Origin: Tabrizicola sp. TH137
GTDB lineage: Bacteria; Pseudomonadota; Alphaproteobacteria; Rhodobacterales; Rhodobacteraceae
Length of the DNA stretch: 64,000 nucleotides
NCBI RefSeq assembly: GCF_002855575.1
Contig: NZ_PKRQ01000004.1
Span: 1 to 64,000, forward strand
Reading direction: 5' to 3'
Position 1 is the first letter of the stretch, and the number at the start of each line of letters is the position of its first letter. Below, piece by piece: positions 41,922-50,056 of the stretch. The notes beneath the pieces were generated by a model. That model was not told the origin of the DNA. It was given only the letters and a program-made list of their open reading frames with translations, and did not search any database. The translations under genes were made by a program, and so were the position numbers.

Positions 41922-42494
41922 ATGGACATGCTGCTCGTCACGGATTTTCTCCGCTTCTCTCACCTCCTCGCCGTCTGCCTCGGCCTCGGTGCCTCGATCA
42001 CTGCCGATCTCTACATCTTCAACCGCCTGCGCACCCCGCTGACGCGCGAGATGATGGCCACACTCCACCGCACCCATGGCATCGTCTGGGCCGCGCTTGG
42101 CCTGATGTGGATCACCGGGCTCGGCCTCCTCTTCATCCGCACCGGCTTCGACCCTGCCGCCTTCACACCAAAGCTGATTGCCAAGCTCGGGACCGTGGGC
42201 CTTCTCACGCTCAACGCCCTCTTGATCGGGGCGATCGCCATGCCCATGCTGGAAGGCCGCCTCGGCCGCTCCATCGCCGCCTTTCCGACGGCGCTGAAAC
42301 TCCGCTTCGCCCTGATCGGCGGGATATCGGCGGCCAGTTGGCTCCTTGCCCTCGCCATGGGCGTCAGCAAGGCCCTCGCCCGCAGCGGGACAGAGGTCTT
42401 CATCCTCATGCTGCCCGCCGCCTATGCCACGGCGCTCGTCGCCACGGCCATCGTCCTGCTGTCACGCCCCATGACAGGCAGCCGCACCGCCTGA
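41922..42494 (+). CDS. Integral membrane protein, unknown
   Basis: A 190-aa protein with four or five hydrophobic helices: FLRFSHLLAVCLGLGASITADL, GIVWAALGLMWITGLGLLFI, LGTVGLLTLNALLIGAIAMPM, FALIGGISAASWLLALAMGV and LPAAYATALVATAIVLLS. A conserved-looking His (RFSHLL) in helix 1 and His-Arg-Thr-His (LHRTHGI) before helix 2 recall haem-coordinating membrane proteins, but no family is assigned. It is convergent with the adenosine kinase gene and separated from it by a hairpin. Confidence 0.8.
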   Translation: MDMLLVTDFLRFSHLLAVCLGLGASITADLYIFNRLRTPLTREMMATLHRTHGIVWAALGLMWITGLGLLFIRTGFDPAAFTPKLIAKLGTVGLLTLNALLIGAIAMPMLEGRLGRSIAAFPTALKLRFALIGGISAASWLLALAMGVSKALARSGTEVFILMLPAAYATALVATAIVLLSRPMTGSRTA

Positions 42495-42506
42495 CGGGCC
42501 GAAGGG

Positions 42507-42528
42507 GGGCTGATCCTCAGATCAGCCC
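42507..42528. terminator. Hairpin between convergent genes
   Basis: Arms GGGCTGATC and GATCAGCCC around CTCA. The loop and right arm contain the adenosine-kinase stop codon. It probably serves both the membrane-protein gene (+) and the kinase gene (-). Confidence 0.65.
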
Positions 42529-43500
42529 TTCCTTGCGGAACAGCACTTTCAGATCCGTCTCCGGCCGCGCGCCGAAATGGCTGATGACCTCTGCCGCCGC
42601 GACACAGCCCATCCGCCCCGCCACCGCCAGCGCCTGCCCCGTGGCCAGCCCATAAAGGAACCCCGCCGCGAACTGGTCGCCCGCCCCCGTGGCATCCACC
42701 GGAACCACACGCCGCACAGGCACCGTCACCGTCTCATCCCCCCGCACGAGGATCACCTCATCCCCCGACCGCGTGCAGACCACCACCCCCGCATCGGCCG
42801 CCGCCTGTTCCAGCGCCGCCGACAGGTCGGTCTGATAGAGCGAACACCACTCGTGTTCGTTCCCGATCACGTAGTCGAGTTCCTTCACCAGCCGCCGGAA
42901 ATCCTCCCGATGCCGGTCCACACAGAACGGGTCCGACAGGGCGATCCCCGCCTTGCCACCCGCCCCGCGGCACAGCTTCGCCGCGCGTTCAAAGGCCTGC
43001 TTCCCCTTCGGCTTGTCGTAAAGATAGCCCTCAAGGAACAGCAGCACCGCCTCCCCCGCCACCGAATCCGACACATCCTCCGGGCCAAGCTCGGACGAAA
43101 TCCCCAGATAGGTGTTCATCGACCGCTCCCCGTCCGGCGAGACGAAGATCATCGACCGCGAGGTCGGCAATTCGCCCCCCGCCACCGGCGGATTCGGGAA
43201 GGCCGTCCCGCTCTCGGCCATGGACTTCGCATAGAACCGCCCCAGCGCATCGTCATGCACCCGTCCGATGAAGGCCGTCCGCAGGCCCAGATTGCCCAGG
43301 CCCGCGATGGTATTGGCCACCGACCCGCCGGGGGCCTGCACCCGCTCCTTCATCGCGGCATACAGCAACTCGCCCCGCTCGCGCTCCACAAGCTGCATGA
43401 TGCCCTTCTCAATGCCCATCATCTCGATGAAACTGTCATCGGCCTGGGTGAACACATCGACGATGGCATTGCCGATGCCGACGACATCATAGGTCTTCAT
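42517..43500 (-). CDS. PfkB-family kinase, probable adenosine kinase
   Basis: A 327-aa ribokinase-fold kinase. The N-terminal signature is DVVGIGNAIVDVFTQAD, with QAPGGSVANTIAGLGNLG for substrate binding. The C-terminal anion hole and catalytic Asp are in VPVDATGAGDQFAAGFLYGL. Relatives with this pattern in alphaproteobacteria are annotated as adenosine kinase (adenosine to AMP). The substrate is assigned by homology only. It overlaps nth by 4 bp. Confidence 0.9.
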   Translation of the reverse strand: MKTYDVVGIGNAIVDVFTQADDSFIEMMGIEKGIMQLVERERGELLYAAMKERVQAPGGSVANTIAGLGNLGLRTAFIGRVHDDALGRFYAKSMAESGTAFPNPPVAGGELPTSRSMIFVSPDGERSMNTYLGISSELGPEDVSDSVAGEAVLLFLEGYLYDKPKGKQAFERAAKLCRGAGGKAGIALSDPFCVDRHREDFRRLVKELDYVIGNEHEWCSLYQTDLSAALEQAAADAGVVVCTRSGDEVILVRGDETVTVPVRRVVPVDATGAGDQFAAGFLYGLATGQALAVAGRMGCVAAAEVISHFGARPETDLKVLFRKEGLI

Positions 43501-44141
43501 TCGGTCTTTTCCTCATACAGGCAAAGGTCGGCAATCGGGCAGATGCCGCATTTGGGTTTGCGCGCCACGCAGATATACCGTCCATGCAGGATCAGCCAGT
43601 GATGCGCGTGCAACTGGAATTCGGCGGGAACATGGTCCTCGATGGCCCGCTCCACCGCCGTCTCGTCCTTCCCCGGCGCGATGCCGCTGCGGTTGCCAAG
43701 GCGAAAGATATGCGTGTCCACCGCCTGCGCGGGCTGCTTGAACCACATGTTCAGAACCACATTCGCCGTCTTGCGCCCCACGCCGGGCAGCGATTGCAGC
43801 GCCGCCCGCGACGACGGCACCTCACCGCCAAACTCCTCGATCAGGATGCGGCACAGCTTGATGACGTTCTTCGCCTTGTTCCGGTAAAGCCCGATCGTCT
43901 TGATATGCTCGATCAGCCCCTCTTCGCCCAGGGCCAGCATCTTTTCGGGCGTATCGGCCACCGCGAACAGCTTCCGCGTCGCCTTGTTCACCCCCACATC
44001 GGTCGCCTGCGCCGACAGCGCCACCGCCACCAGCAGGGTGAAGGCATTCACATGCTCCAACTCCCCCTTCGGCTCCGCCTCCAGCGCGTGGAAGCGGGTG
44101 AAGATCTCCTTCATCGGGGCATAGGAAAGCTGCTTGGCCAT
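43497..44141 (-). CDS. nth: Endonuclease III
   Basis: A 214-aa base-excision repair glycosylase/AP lyase for oxidised pyrimidines. The helix-hairpin-helix with the catalytic Lys is LPGVGRKTANVVLN, the catalytic Asp is in AVDTHIFRLGNR, and the C-terminal 4Fe-4S cluster CVARKPKCGICPIADLC has C-x6-C-x2-C-x5-C spacing. Length is normal. It is upstream of and coupled to the kinase gene. Confidence 0.96.
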   Translation of the reverse strand: MAKQLSYAPMKEIFTRFHALEAEPKGELEHVNAFTLLVAVALSAQATDVGVNKATRKLFAVADTPEKMLALGEEGLIEHIKTIGLYRNKAKNVIKLCRILIEEFGGEVPSSRAALQSLPGVGRKTANVVLNMWFKQPAQAVDTHIFRLGNRSGIAPGKDETAVERAIEDHVPAEFQLHAHHWLILHGRYICVARKPKCGICPIADLCLYEEKTE

Positions 44142-44256
44142 GCCCTTGGCTTAAGCGACGGTGCCGCAGCGGACAAGGCGGGAACGGGGCGGGATGCGCA
44201 GAATCCGGGTCGCCTGTGGCCGCCCGCGCCCATAGATTGGGGCCAAGGAGACCGCC

Positions 44257-45096
44257 ATGACCGATCAATCCCCCGCCTATCACTACGCCGTCATCGCCCG
44301 CGCCCTGAAGGTGATCGACGAAGGCGGCCCCGCCCTCACGCTCGAAGACCTTGCCGCCCGGATGGACATGTCCCCCGCCCATTTCCAGCGCACCTTTTCG
44401 CAATGGGTCGGCATCTCGCCCAAGCGCTATCAGCAATACCTGACACTGGATCACGCCCGCCGGATGCTGGCCGAACGCTTCACCACACTGGAGACCGCCC
44501 TCGCCACCGGCCTGTCCGGCACCGGCCGCCTGCATGACCTCTTCCTGACATGGGAAGCCATGACCCCCGGCGACTTTGCCCGCGGGGGCGAAGGCCTGAC
44601 CATCCGCTGGGGCTGGTTCGATAGCCCCTTCGGCCCCGCCATCGTCATGGGCACCGACAGGGGGCTCTGCGGCATGGGTTTCGCCGCCGAGATGGGGGCG
44701 GAGGCCGCCTTCGAAGACCTGCTTCGCCGCTGGCCCAAAGCGACCTTCGTGGAAGACCCAACCGCCCTGCGCCCCTGGGTGCTGGATGCCTTCGGGACCG
44801 ACGGCATGGGCAGGACCCCCCTTCACCTGATCGGTGCGCCCTTCCAGATCAAGGTCTGGGAGGCATTGCTGCGCATCCCCACGGGCCATGTCACCACCTA
44901 CAGCGAAATCGCAGGCACCATCGGCAATCCCAAGGCCGTCCGCGCCGTCGGCACCGCCGTCGGGCGCAATCCGATCAGCTTCCTCATCCCCTGCCACCGC
45001 GCGCTGCGGCGCGACGGCGCCCTCGGCGGCTATCACTGGGGCCTGCCGGTCAAGCGCGCGATCCTCGCCTGGGAATCCGCACGCACCGGGATGTGA
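44257..45096 (+). CDS. Ada-like protein: AraC HTH plus O6-alkylguanine-DNA methyltransferase
   Basis: A 279-aa protein. The N-terminal AraC-type DNA-binding region (about 8-105) contains LTLEDLAARMDMSPAHFQRTF and GISPKRYQQYLTLDHARRML. The C-terminal AGT domain has the active-site ISFLIPCHRALRRDGALGGY, with the acceptor Cys in PCHR, and the recognition helix VTTYSEIAGTIGNPKAVRAV. The E. coli Ada zinc domain with its phosphotriester-accepting Cys is missing. It repairs O6-methylguanine and probably binds DNA; self-induction as in Ada may work differently. Confidence 0.93.
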   Translation: MTDQSPAYHYAVIARALKVIDEGGPALTLEDLAARMDMSPAHFQRTFSQWVGISPKRYQQYLTLDHARRMLAERFTTLETALATGLSGTGRLHDLFLTWEAMTPGDFARGGEGLTIRWGWFDSPFGPAIVMGTDRGLCGMGFAAEMGAEAAFEDLLRRWPKATFVEDPTALRPWVLDAFGTDGMGRTPLHLIGAPFQIKVWEALLRIPTGHVTTYSEIAGTIGNPKAVRAVGTAVGRNPISFLIPCHRALRRDGALGGYHWGLPVKRAILAWESARTGM

Positions 45097-45206
45097 TGCG
45101 CGGATTGTTGCCGCGCCGGGGCCGATCCTATCCAGCCCGGCGCGCCCTTGGTATAATGACGCCCTGCGCCCGCAAGCCCGGGCCATCCACCATCGAGGCG
45201 GCAGCA

Positions 45207-45875
45207 ATGACCTTCAAGACTCCCCTGATCCTCTCCACCCTCGGCATCCTCGCCCTCACGGCCTGTGTTCCCGCCGATCCCTATGCCGATCCCTATGGCG
45301 CGCAGCCGGCCTCCAACGGCCCCCGCGCCCAGTCCGGCGCACTGATCGGGGCCATGGCGGGCGGCCTTCTCGGCTCGCAAAGCAGCGATGACCGCCTCGC
45401 CAAGACGGTGGTCGGTGCCGGCATCGGCGCCGTCCTGGGCGGCGCCATCGGCGCCACGCTGGACGCGCAGGCCGCCGAACTGCGCGGCATCAACGGCCAG
45501 TTCAATGTTACCAATATGGGTGACTACCTCGTCGTGAACATGCCGCAAGACGTGCTCTTCGCCGTAGACAGCGCCACCCTCCGCCCCGACCTGACCCGCG
45601 ACCTGCGCTCCGTGGCGCAGAACCTGCTGCGCTATCCCAACAGCCAGATCCAGATCATCGGCCATACGGACAACACCGGTTCGGCCGCCTACAATCAGGA
45701 CCTGTCGCAGCGCCGTGCCGTCTCGGTCGCCTCTGTCCTGCGCGAAAGCGGCGTCCCGAGCGGGCGCATCGTCGCCTTCGGCCGGGGCATGGACCAGCCC
45801 GTCGCCTCCAACAGCACCCCCGAAGGACGCGCCGCGAACCGCCGCGTGGAAATCATCATCCGCCCGACCCGCTGA
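45207..45875 (+). CDS. OmpA-family lipoprotein (YiaD/glycine-zipper type)
   Basis: A 222-aa outer-membrane lipoprotein. The signal peptide ends in the lipobox LTAC (ILALTACVPAD, Cys at about 20). A glycine-zipper segment (about 45-85: GALIGAMAGGLLGS, GAGIGAVLGGAIGATL) leads to a C-terminal OmpA domain (QIIGHTDNTGSAAYNQDLSQ and EGRAANRRVEIIIRP). It should anchor the outer membrane to peptidoglycan. I use the ATG at 45207, which gives the signal peptide; longer starts lie over the end of the ada-like gene. Confidence 0.92.
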   Translation: MTFKTPLILSTLGILALTACVPADPYADPYGAQPASNGPRAQSGALIGAMAGGLLGSQSSDDRLAKTVVGAGIGAVLGGAIGATLDAQAAELRGINGQFNVTNMGDYLVVNMPQDVLFAVDSATLRPDLTRDLRSVAQNLLRYPNSQIQIIGHTDNTGSAAYNQDLSQRRAVSVASVLRESGVPSGRIVAFGRGMDQPVASNSTPEGRAANRRVEIIIRPTR

Positions 45876-45896
45876 TCGCGGGCCACAGGGCCAAGG

Positions 45897-45923
45897 GGGC
45901 CGGGCCGCAAGGTCCGGCCCTTT
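45897..45923 (+). terminator. Rho-independent terminator with GCAA tetraloop
   Basis: Arms GGGCCGGGCC (45897-45906) and GGTCCGGCCC (45911-45920), with one G-U pair, around a GCAA loop and followed by TTT. It is 21 bp after the OmpA-lipoprotein stop. Confidence 0.75.
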
Positions 45924-45944
45924 CCCATTGCTCCGCTCCGCCTG

Positions 45945-45963
45945 TGGTCATAAAACCGGACCA
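45945..45963. promoter_or_regulatory. TGGT-N11-ACCA site upstream of the GntR gene
   Basis: TGGT at 45945-45948 and ACCA at 45960-45963 with an 11-bp spacer, ending 17 bp before the regulator's start codon. The same core and spacer length occur in front of glcD (21549-21567), and in both cases ACCA is followed by AAT or AATT. This suggests an autoregulatory site. Confidence 0.55.
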
Positions 45964-45980
45964 ATAACCCCGGGGGGATC

Positions 45981-46748
45981 ATGCCGTTCCAGAAGGTGCA
46001 GCCCGAGAAACTCTCCCAGGGGATCATCCGGCAGATCGAACTCCTGATCCTGCGCGGCATCCTCCGCCCCGGCGAACGCCTGCCCTCGGAACGCGAACTT
46101 TCCGAACGCATGGATGTCTCCCGCCCCTCCCTGCGCGAAGCCCTCGCCGATCTCCAGGATCGCGGCCTTCTCACCACCCGCCCCAATGCCGGCGTCTATG
46201 TGGCCGATGTGATGGGCTCCGCCTTCGCGCCTGCGCTGGTGGACCTCTTCTCCCGCCATGACGAGGCGGTCTTCGACTATATCGCCTTCCGCCGCGATCT
46301 CGAAGCGCTCGCCGCCGAACGCGCCGCCCGCCTCGCCTCCGACACCGATCTTCAGGTCATCGCCACGATCTTCACCCGGATGGAGTCCGCCCATCAGAAG
46401 CGCGATCCCTCCGACGAAGCGGCGCTTGATGCCCAGTTCCACATGGCCATCATCGAAGCCAGCCACAACACCGTCATGCTCCACATGATGCGCTCGATGT
46501 TCGACCTTCTCCGTCAGGGCGTGTTCTACAATCGCCAGATGATGTTCAAGGTCCGCACCACGCGCGAGGCTCTGCTCGACCAGCACCGCGCCATCAATGC
46601 CGCGATCCAGGCGCGCGACCCTGCGGCAGCCCGCGCCGCCGTCGAGGCGCATCTCGGCTTTGTCGAGACCGCCCTCATCGAACAGGGCCGCGCCGCCAGG
46701 AACGAGGCCATCGCCCGCCAGCGGCTGGATCACGAAACCACCCGCTGA
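45981..46748 (+). CDS. FadR-subfamily GntR transcriptional regulator
   Basis: A 255-aa regulator. The GntR winged helix is at about 10-75: LSQGIIRQIELLILRGILRPG, LPSERELSERMDVSRPSLRE and ALADLQDRGLLTTRPNAGVYV. The C-terminal FCD domain (about 95-235) has DAQFHMAIIEASHNTVMLHMM, with a His-rich metal site typical of PdhR/LldR/GlcC-like members; effectors are often small carboxylates. The inverted repeat before its start matches the one before glcD, so it may be the glycolate regulator. Confidence 0.9.
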   Translation: MPFQKVQPEKLSQGIIRQIELLILRGILRPGERLPSERELSERMDVSRPSLREALADLQDRGLLTTRPNAGVYVADVMGSAFAPALVDLFSRHDEAVFDYIAFRRDLEALAAERAARLASDTDLQVIATIFTRMESAHQKRDPSDEAALDAQFHMAIIEASHNTVMLHMMRSMFDLLRQGVFYNRQMMFKVRTTREALLDQHRAINAAIQARDPAAARAAVEAHLGFVETALIEQGRAARNEAIARQRLDHETTR

Positions 46749-46761
46749 CCTCGAAATGAAA

Positions 46762-46786
46762 AAACCCGGCCACTGGGGCCGGGTTT
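46762..46786. terminator. Bidirectional terminator
   Basis: Arms AAACCCGGCC (46762-46771) and GGCCGGGTTT (46777-46786) around ACTGG, with A-run on the left and T-run on the right. It lies between the convergent GntR gene and the atp operon. Confidence 0.85.
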
Positions 46787-46812
46787 CTCACCGTCTCTTG
46801 TGCCAGAACGGC

Positions 46813-47379
46813 TTAGTGCAGCTTGGCTTCCACCTGACCGATGGCCGCGTCGATGGAGGCAGCCGCCCCCTCCGCCGTCATCTGCTTGGACAGCACATCG
46901 CCCGCCGCAGCCACCGCCACGGCAATCGCGCGCTCGCGCACCTCGCGGATCGCCGCCGCCTCGGCCGAGGCGATCTGATCCTCTGCCGCCGCGACGCGCC
47001 GCGCGATCGAAGCCTTCAGATCGGCCTTGGCCTGCGCCGCCGCCGCCATCGCCTCTTCCTTCGCCGAAGCCACGATGCGCTCGGATTGCTCCTGCACTTC
47101 CTTCTGCTTCTTCTCGTAGGATGCCAGCAGGGCCTTGGCCTCGTCGCGCAGGCTGCGCGCCTCGTCCAGTTCCGCCTTGATCTGCGCCGCCCGGTTGTCC
47201 AGCAGCTTCACGATCAGCGCCGGCACCTTGTATTTCAGCAGGATGCCGATGAAGACCAGAAAGCCGATCGTCACCACGAAATCGGTATTCGACAGCGAGA
47301 AAAAGGGCTTGTCCCCCGCCGCAAGGGCGGGCGTGGCCGACAGCGCCAGAATAGCCGTAAGCGTTCTCATCGCCCTCAC
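46813..47379 (-). CDS. atpF: ATP synthase F0 subunit b
   Basis: A 188-aa stator stalk subunit with an N-terminal leader ([15 protein letters not shown]) that may be a cleaved signal. One TM helix lies at about 36-52 ([19 protein letters not shown]), followed by a long charged coiled coil ([20 protein letters not shown]...). It links F0 to F1 with b'. It is last in the operon and overlaps the b' gene by 4 bp. Confidence 0.93.
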   Translation of the reverse strand: MRAMRTLTAILALSATPALAAGDKPFFSLSNTDFVVTIGFLVFIGILLKYKVPALIVKLLDNRAAQIKAELDEARSLRDEAKALLASYEKKQKEVQEQSERIVASAKEEAMAAAAQAKADLKASIARRVAAAEDQIASAEAAAIREVRERAIAVAVAAAGDVLSKQMTAEGAAASIDAAIGQVEAKLH

Positions 47380-47924
47380 CCTTTCAGCCGCGCCGTGACC
47401 GCCGCCGTGACAGAGCGGGCATCCGCCTTGCCACCCAGCGCCGCGACCAGTTCCTTGGCGGTATCCTTCGCCACTTCCGTCACGGCCTCCAGCGCACCTG
47501 CGCGGATTTCCGCGATCCGGCCTTCGGATTCCGCCGCCTTGGCCGCAATCTCGGCATCCGCCTTGGCCGTGGCCACCGCAAGATCCTTCTGGATATCGGC
47601 CCGCGCCTCGGCGACGATCCGCGCCGCCTCCGCCCGCGCCCGTGCCAGGGCATCCTGATAGGCCTTCTCGGCCTCCACAGCCTTGGCCTTCAATTCCTCG
47701 GCCGCCGTCAGGTCATTGGTGATCGTGCCCTTCCGCTCGGCCAGCACACTCCCGATCCGGGGCAGCGCGATGCGCGACAGCACGAAATAGATCACGGCCA
47801 GTGCGACGACCAACCAGAAGATCTGGTTCGGCATCCACTCGACGCAGAGCTGCGGCATGCCAATCGCGCCACCCGCGTCATTGACGCAGGCACCGGCAGC
47901 GGCGGCAGTAGGTTCAGTTGCCAT
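47376..47924 (-). CDS. atpF2: ATP synthase F0 subunit b'
   Basis: A 182-aa divergent second b subunit found in photosynthetic and other alphaproteobacteria (also called AtpX or AtpG). The N-terminal region [16 protein letters not shown] leads to the TM segment [21 protein letters not shown] (about 34-55), then a coiled coil rich in Ala/Lys/Glu. Two different b-type genes support the alphaproteobacterial assignment. Confidence 0.93.
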   Translation of the reverse strand: MATEPTAAAAGACVNDAGGAIGMPQLCVEWMPNQIFWLVVALAVIYFVLSRIALPRIGSVLAERKGTITNDLTAAEELKAKAVEAEKAYQDALARARAEAARIVAEARADIQKDLAVATAKADAEIAAKAAESEGRIAEIRAGALEAVTEVAKDTAKELVAALGGKADARSVTAAVTARLKG

Positions 47925-48007
47925 CTTGTCCTCCGTCGGACCCTTTGAACTTCGAAGGGGCGCCGGTCCCCCGGCGCGCCCCCCTCACGTAAGGATTCGA
48001 AGCGGGA

Positions 48008-48244
48008 TCAGACGGCGAACATCAGCAGAAGCGCGACGAGGAACGCGAAGATCCCCAGAGCTTCCGCGAAGGCCAGACCGATGAACAGCGTGGCGGTCTG
48101 ACCACCAGCCGCCGACGGGTTGCGCAGAGCGCCCGCCAGGAAGTTGCCGGCAACATTGCCGACGCCGATGGCGGCGAGGCCCGACCCGATGGCGGCGAAG
48201 CCGGCACCGATGAATTGACCCATGCTTGCGAGTTCGCCTTCCAT
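48008..48244 (-). CDS. atpE: ATP synthase F0 subunit c
   Basis: A 78-aa proteolipid with two TM helices. Helix 1 is glycine-rich ([17 protein letters not shown]). The polar loop is ALRNPSA. Helix 2 carries the ion-binding Glu61 in [13 protein letters not shown]. The surrounding residues look like a proton rather than a sodium site; this is a judgement from sequence only. It forms the rotor ring. Confidence 0.96.
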   Translation of the reverse strand: MEGELASMGQFIGAGFAAIGSGLAAIGVGNVAGNFLAGALRNPSAAGGQTATLFIGLAFAEALGIFAFLVALLLMFAV

Positions 48245-48292
48245 GATTTTCTCCTTACGATGGAATGCTGTTGAGTTCGAACCGACCGCGCC

Positions 48293-49045
48293 TCAGTGGC
48301 CGGGATGCAGCGCATCCCGCAGATAGACGCAGGTCAGGATGGTAAAGACATAGGCCTGGATGAAGGCGACCAGCACCTCAAGCCCATAGATCGCGACGAT
48401 GGCCAGAACCGACACCGGCGACAGCGCCGCGATGCCCGCGAAGGCGGCAAAGACCTTGATCACGGTATGGCCCGCCATGATGTTGCCCGCCAGACGGATG
48501 GAATGGCTCACCGGGCGCACGAAGTAGGAAATCACCTCGATGATCGCGATGATCGGGCGCAGCACCAGCGGCGCCTCCGACATCCAGAACAGGCCAAGGA
48601 AATGGGTCCCGTTCTTGATGAAGCCCAGCGCCGTCACCGCGATGAAGACGCCAAAGCCCAGAACCGCCGTCGCCGCGATATGCGAAGTCGGGCTGAAGGA
48701 CATCGGGATCAGCGCGAGATAGTTCGTCATGATGATGAAGACGAAGAGCGTGAAGATCTTCGGGAAATACCGCGCGCCTTCCGGCCCGGCGATGTCTTCC
48801 ACCATCTTGTAGATGAAGCCGTAGGCCAGTTCCGCGATGGATTGCACCCGCGTCGGGATGATCGCACGGCCCCGCGTGCCCAGCACGAACAGCGCCACGG
48901 TGCAGAGCACCGCCAGACCCAGCCAGAGCGTCACGTTGGTCGGCGTGTACCATTCCACCGGTCCATCGCCGAACAGCGGCTTCACGATGAACTGGTCCAT
49001 CGGGTGAAACACCAGACCGCCTTCGCTATGCGCCTCTTCCGCCAC
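48293..49045 (-). CDS. atpB: ATP synthase F0 subunit a
   Basis: A 250-aa, five- or six-helix proton-channel subunit. The essential Arg is in [20 protein letters not shown]. It begins [19 protein letters not shown], where GTG at 49045 gives the usual length and overlaps atpI; an ATG at 49060 is also possible. [21 protein letters not shown] and the C-terminal [18 protein letters not shown] are typical. Confidence 0.94.
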   Translation of the reverse strand: MAEEAHSEGGLVFHPMDQFIVKPLFGDGPVEWYTPTNVTLWLGLAVLCTVALFVLGTRGRAIIPTRVQSIAELAYGFIYKMVEDIAGPEGARYFPKIFTLFVFIIMTNYLALIPMSFSPTSHIAATAVLGFGVFIAVTALGFIKNGTHFLGLFWMSEAPLVLRPIIAIIEVISYFVRPVSHSIRLAGNIMAGHTVIKVFAAFAGIAALSPVSVLAIVAIYGLEVLVAFIQAYVFTILTCVYLRDALHPGH

Positions 49046-49379
49046 GTTCCTCGCCCTCATCTTCGGCGGCCTCGGCCGCCTTGCGTTCCTGCACTTCCTT
49101 CGCGGATCGCAGCATGGTTTTCACACCCGCCGCCAGCCCCGCGAAAATGAACAGCACCAGAAAGATGGGCATCGTCCCCAGAAGGGTATCCAGCCCGTAT
49201 CCGATGCCGAAGCCGATCGCCAGACCGGCCACAAGCTCCACCACCATCCGCCAGGCCAGTTGCGCCTGGGAATACTGGTTGTCCTGATGGCGCTTGCGCG
49301 GTCCTTCGACCGCGCCCTTCGCCTTGGCCAGCTTCTCCTCCAGCGCAGCCAACCGTGCGCGATCGGGATCTTCAGCCAT
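49026..49379 (-). CDS. atpI: AtpI-family ATP synthase assembly protein
   Basis: A 117-aa protein with a charged N-terminal helix ([16 protein letters not shown]) and two TM helices ([37 protein letters not shown]) of the AtpZ/AtpI family, which assists c-ring assembly. It is first in the F0 operon; its end overlaps atpB. A good promoter lies about 30 bp upstream. Confidence 0.9.
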   Translation of the reverse strand: MAEDPDRARLAALEEKLAKAKGAVEGPRKRHQDNQYSQAQLAWRMVVELVAGLAIGFGIGYGLDTLLGTMPIFLVLFIFAGLAAGVKTMLRSAKEVQERKAAEAAEDEGEERGGRGA

Positions 49380-49408
49380 GCTTGGGGGCCCCCAGAACAG
49401 TCGGGCGG

Positions 49409-49437
49409 AACCTACGGAGGCAACCCCCCTGAGTCAA
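49409..49437 (-). promoter_or_regulatory. Sigma-70-type promoter of the atp operon
   Basis: Read on the minus strand: TTGACT (49437-49432), 17-bp spacer, TAGGTT (49414-49409). It lies about 30 bp upstream of the atpI start codon. The -35 box matches the consensus in five of six bases and the spacing is optimal. Confidence 0.6.
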
Positions 49438-49598
49438 GCCGCGAAATCCCCAGGGTTTCCCGGCTCAAGACATTGATTCCAAATCATATTCCGAAACTGG
49501 CAAAGGTCATCGAAACGGCGCCGCGCGCCGGATGCGGCATCGCGGCATATTCAACCGGATGGTTGACGATTTCACACCGCCCCCGCAAAGATGCCCGC

Positions 49599-49946
49599 AT
49601 GACCGCGCCCGCGCCCGATCCGCTCGACACCGTCTTCGCCGCGCTGGCCGATCCAACGCGCCGCGCGATCCTGACGATGCTCCTGGAAGATGACATGGCC
49701 GTCACTGACGTAGCCGAACCTTTCGCCATGTCGCTCGCCGCCATCTCCAAACACCTCGCCGTGCTTGCCGAGGCGGGTCTCATCACGCAGGAAAAGCGCG
49801 GCCGGGTGAAGTGGTGCAAGCTGGAACCCGATGCCCTGCGCGCGGCCTCGGTCTGGATGCAGGGCTTCGGGCAGTTCGATCCCGTGGACCTCGACGCCTT
49901 CGAACGCTTCCTCGAAACCGAACTCGGCCCCGGGGACGGTGTCTGA
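49599..49946 (+). CDS. ArsR-family transcriptional regulator
   Basis: A 115-aa winged-helix regulator: DTVFAALADPTRRAILTMLLE, DVAEPFAMSLAAISKHLAVL, AEAGLITQEKRGRVKWCKLE. There are no clustered cysteines for classical metal sensing; this resembles the SdpR/YczG-like metal-independent branch. An upstream in-frame extension is open but has no family match, so I start at 49599. The next gene is convergent. Confidence 0.88.
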   Translation: MTAPAPDPLDTVFAALADPTRRAILTMLLEDDMAVTDVAEPFAMSLAAISKHLAVLAEAGLITQEKRGRVKWCKLEPDALRAASVWMQGFGQFDPVDLDAFERFLETELGPGDGV

Positions 49947-50056
49947 TACCTGAACCGCGATGGACGCAGGCGCAACCTCCGCCCTGCACCGCCGCTCTGC
50001 CATCATCAGTCTCGCGCGCAGAAGACGGCCCGAAACCTGCGCCCGAGTTTCGTCTC

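Noticed and set aside
41777-42655. Long plus-strand frame overlapping the 190-aa membrane protein in another frame
   Set aside because: Arg/His/Pro-rich out-of-frame text. The membrane protein in the other frame has clear helices.
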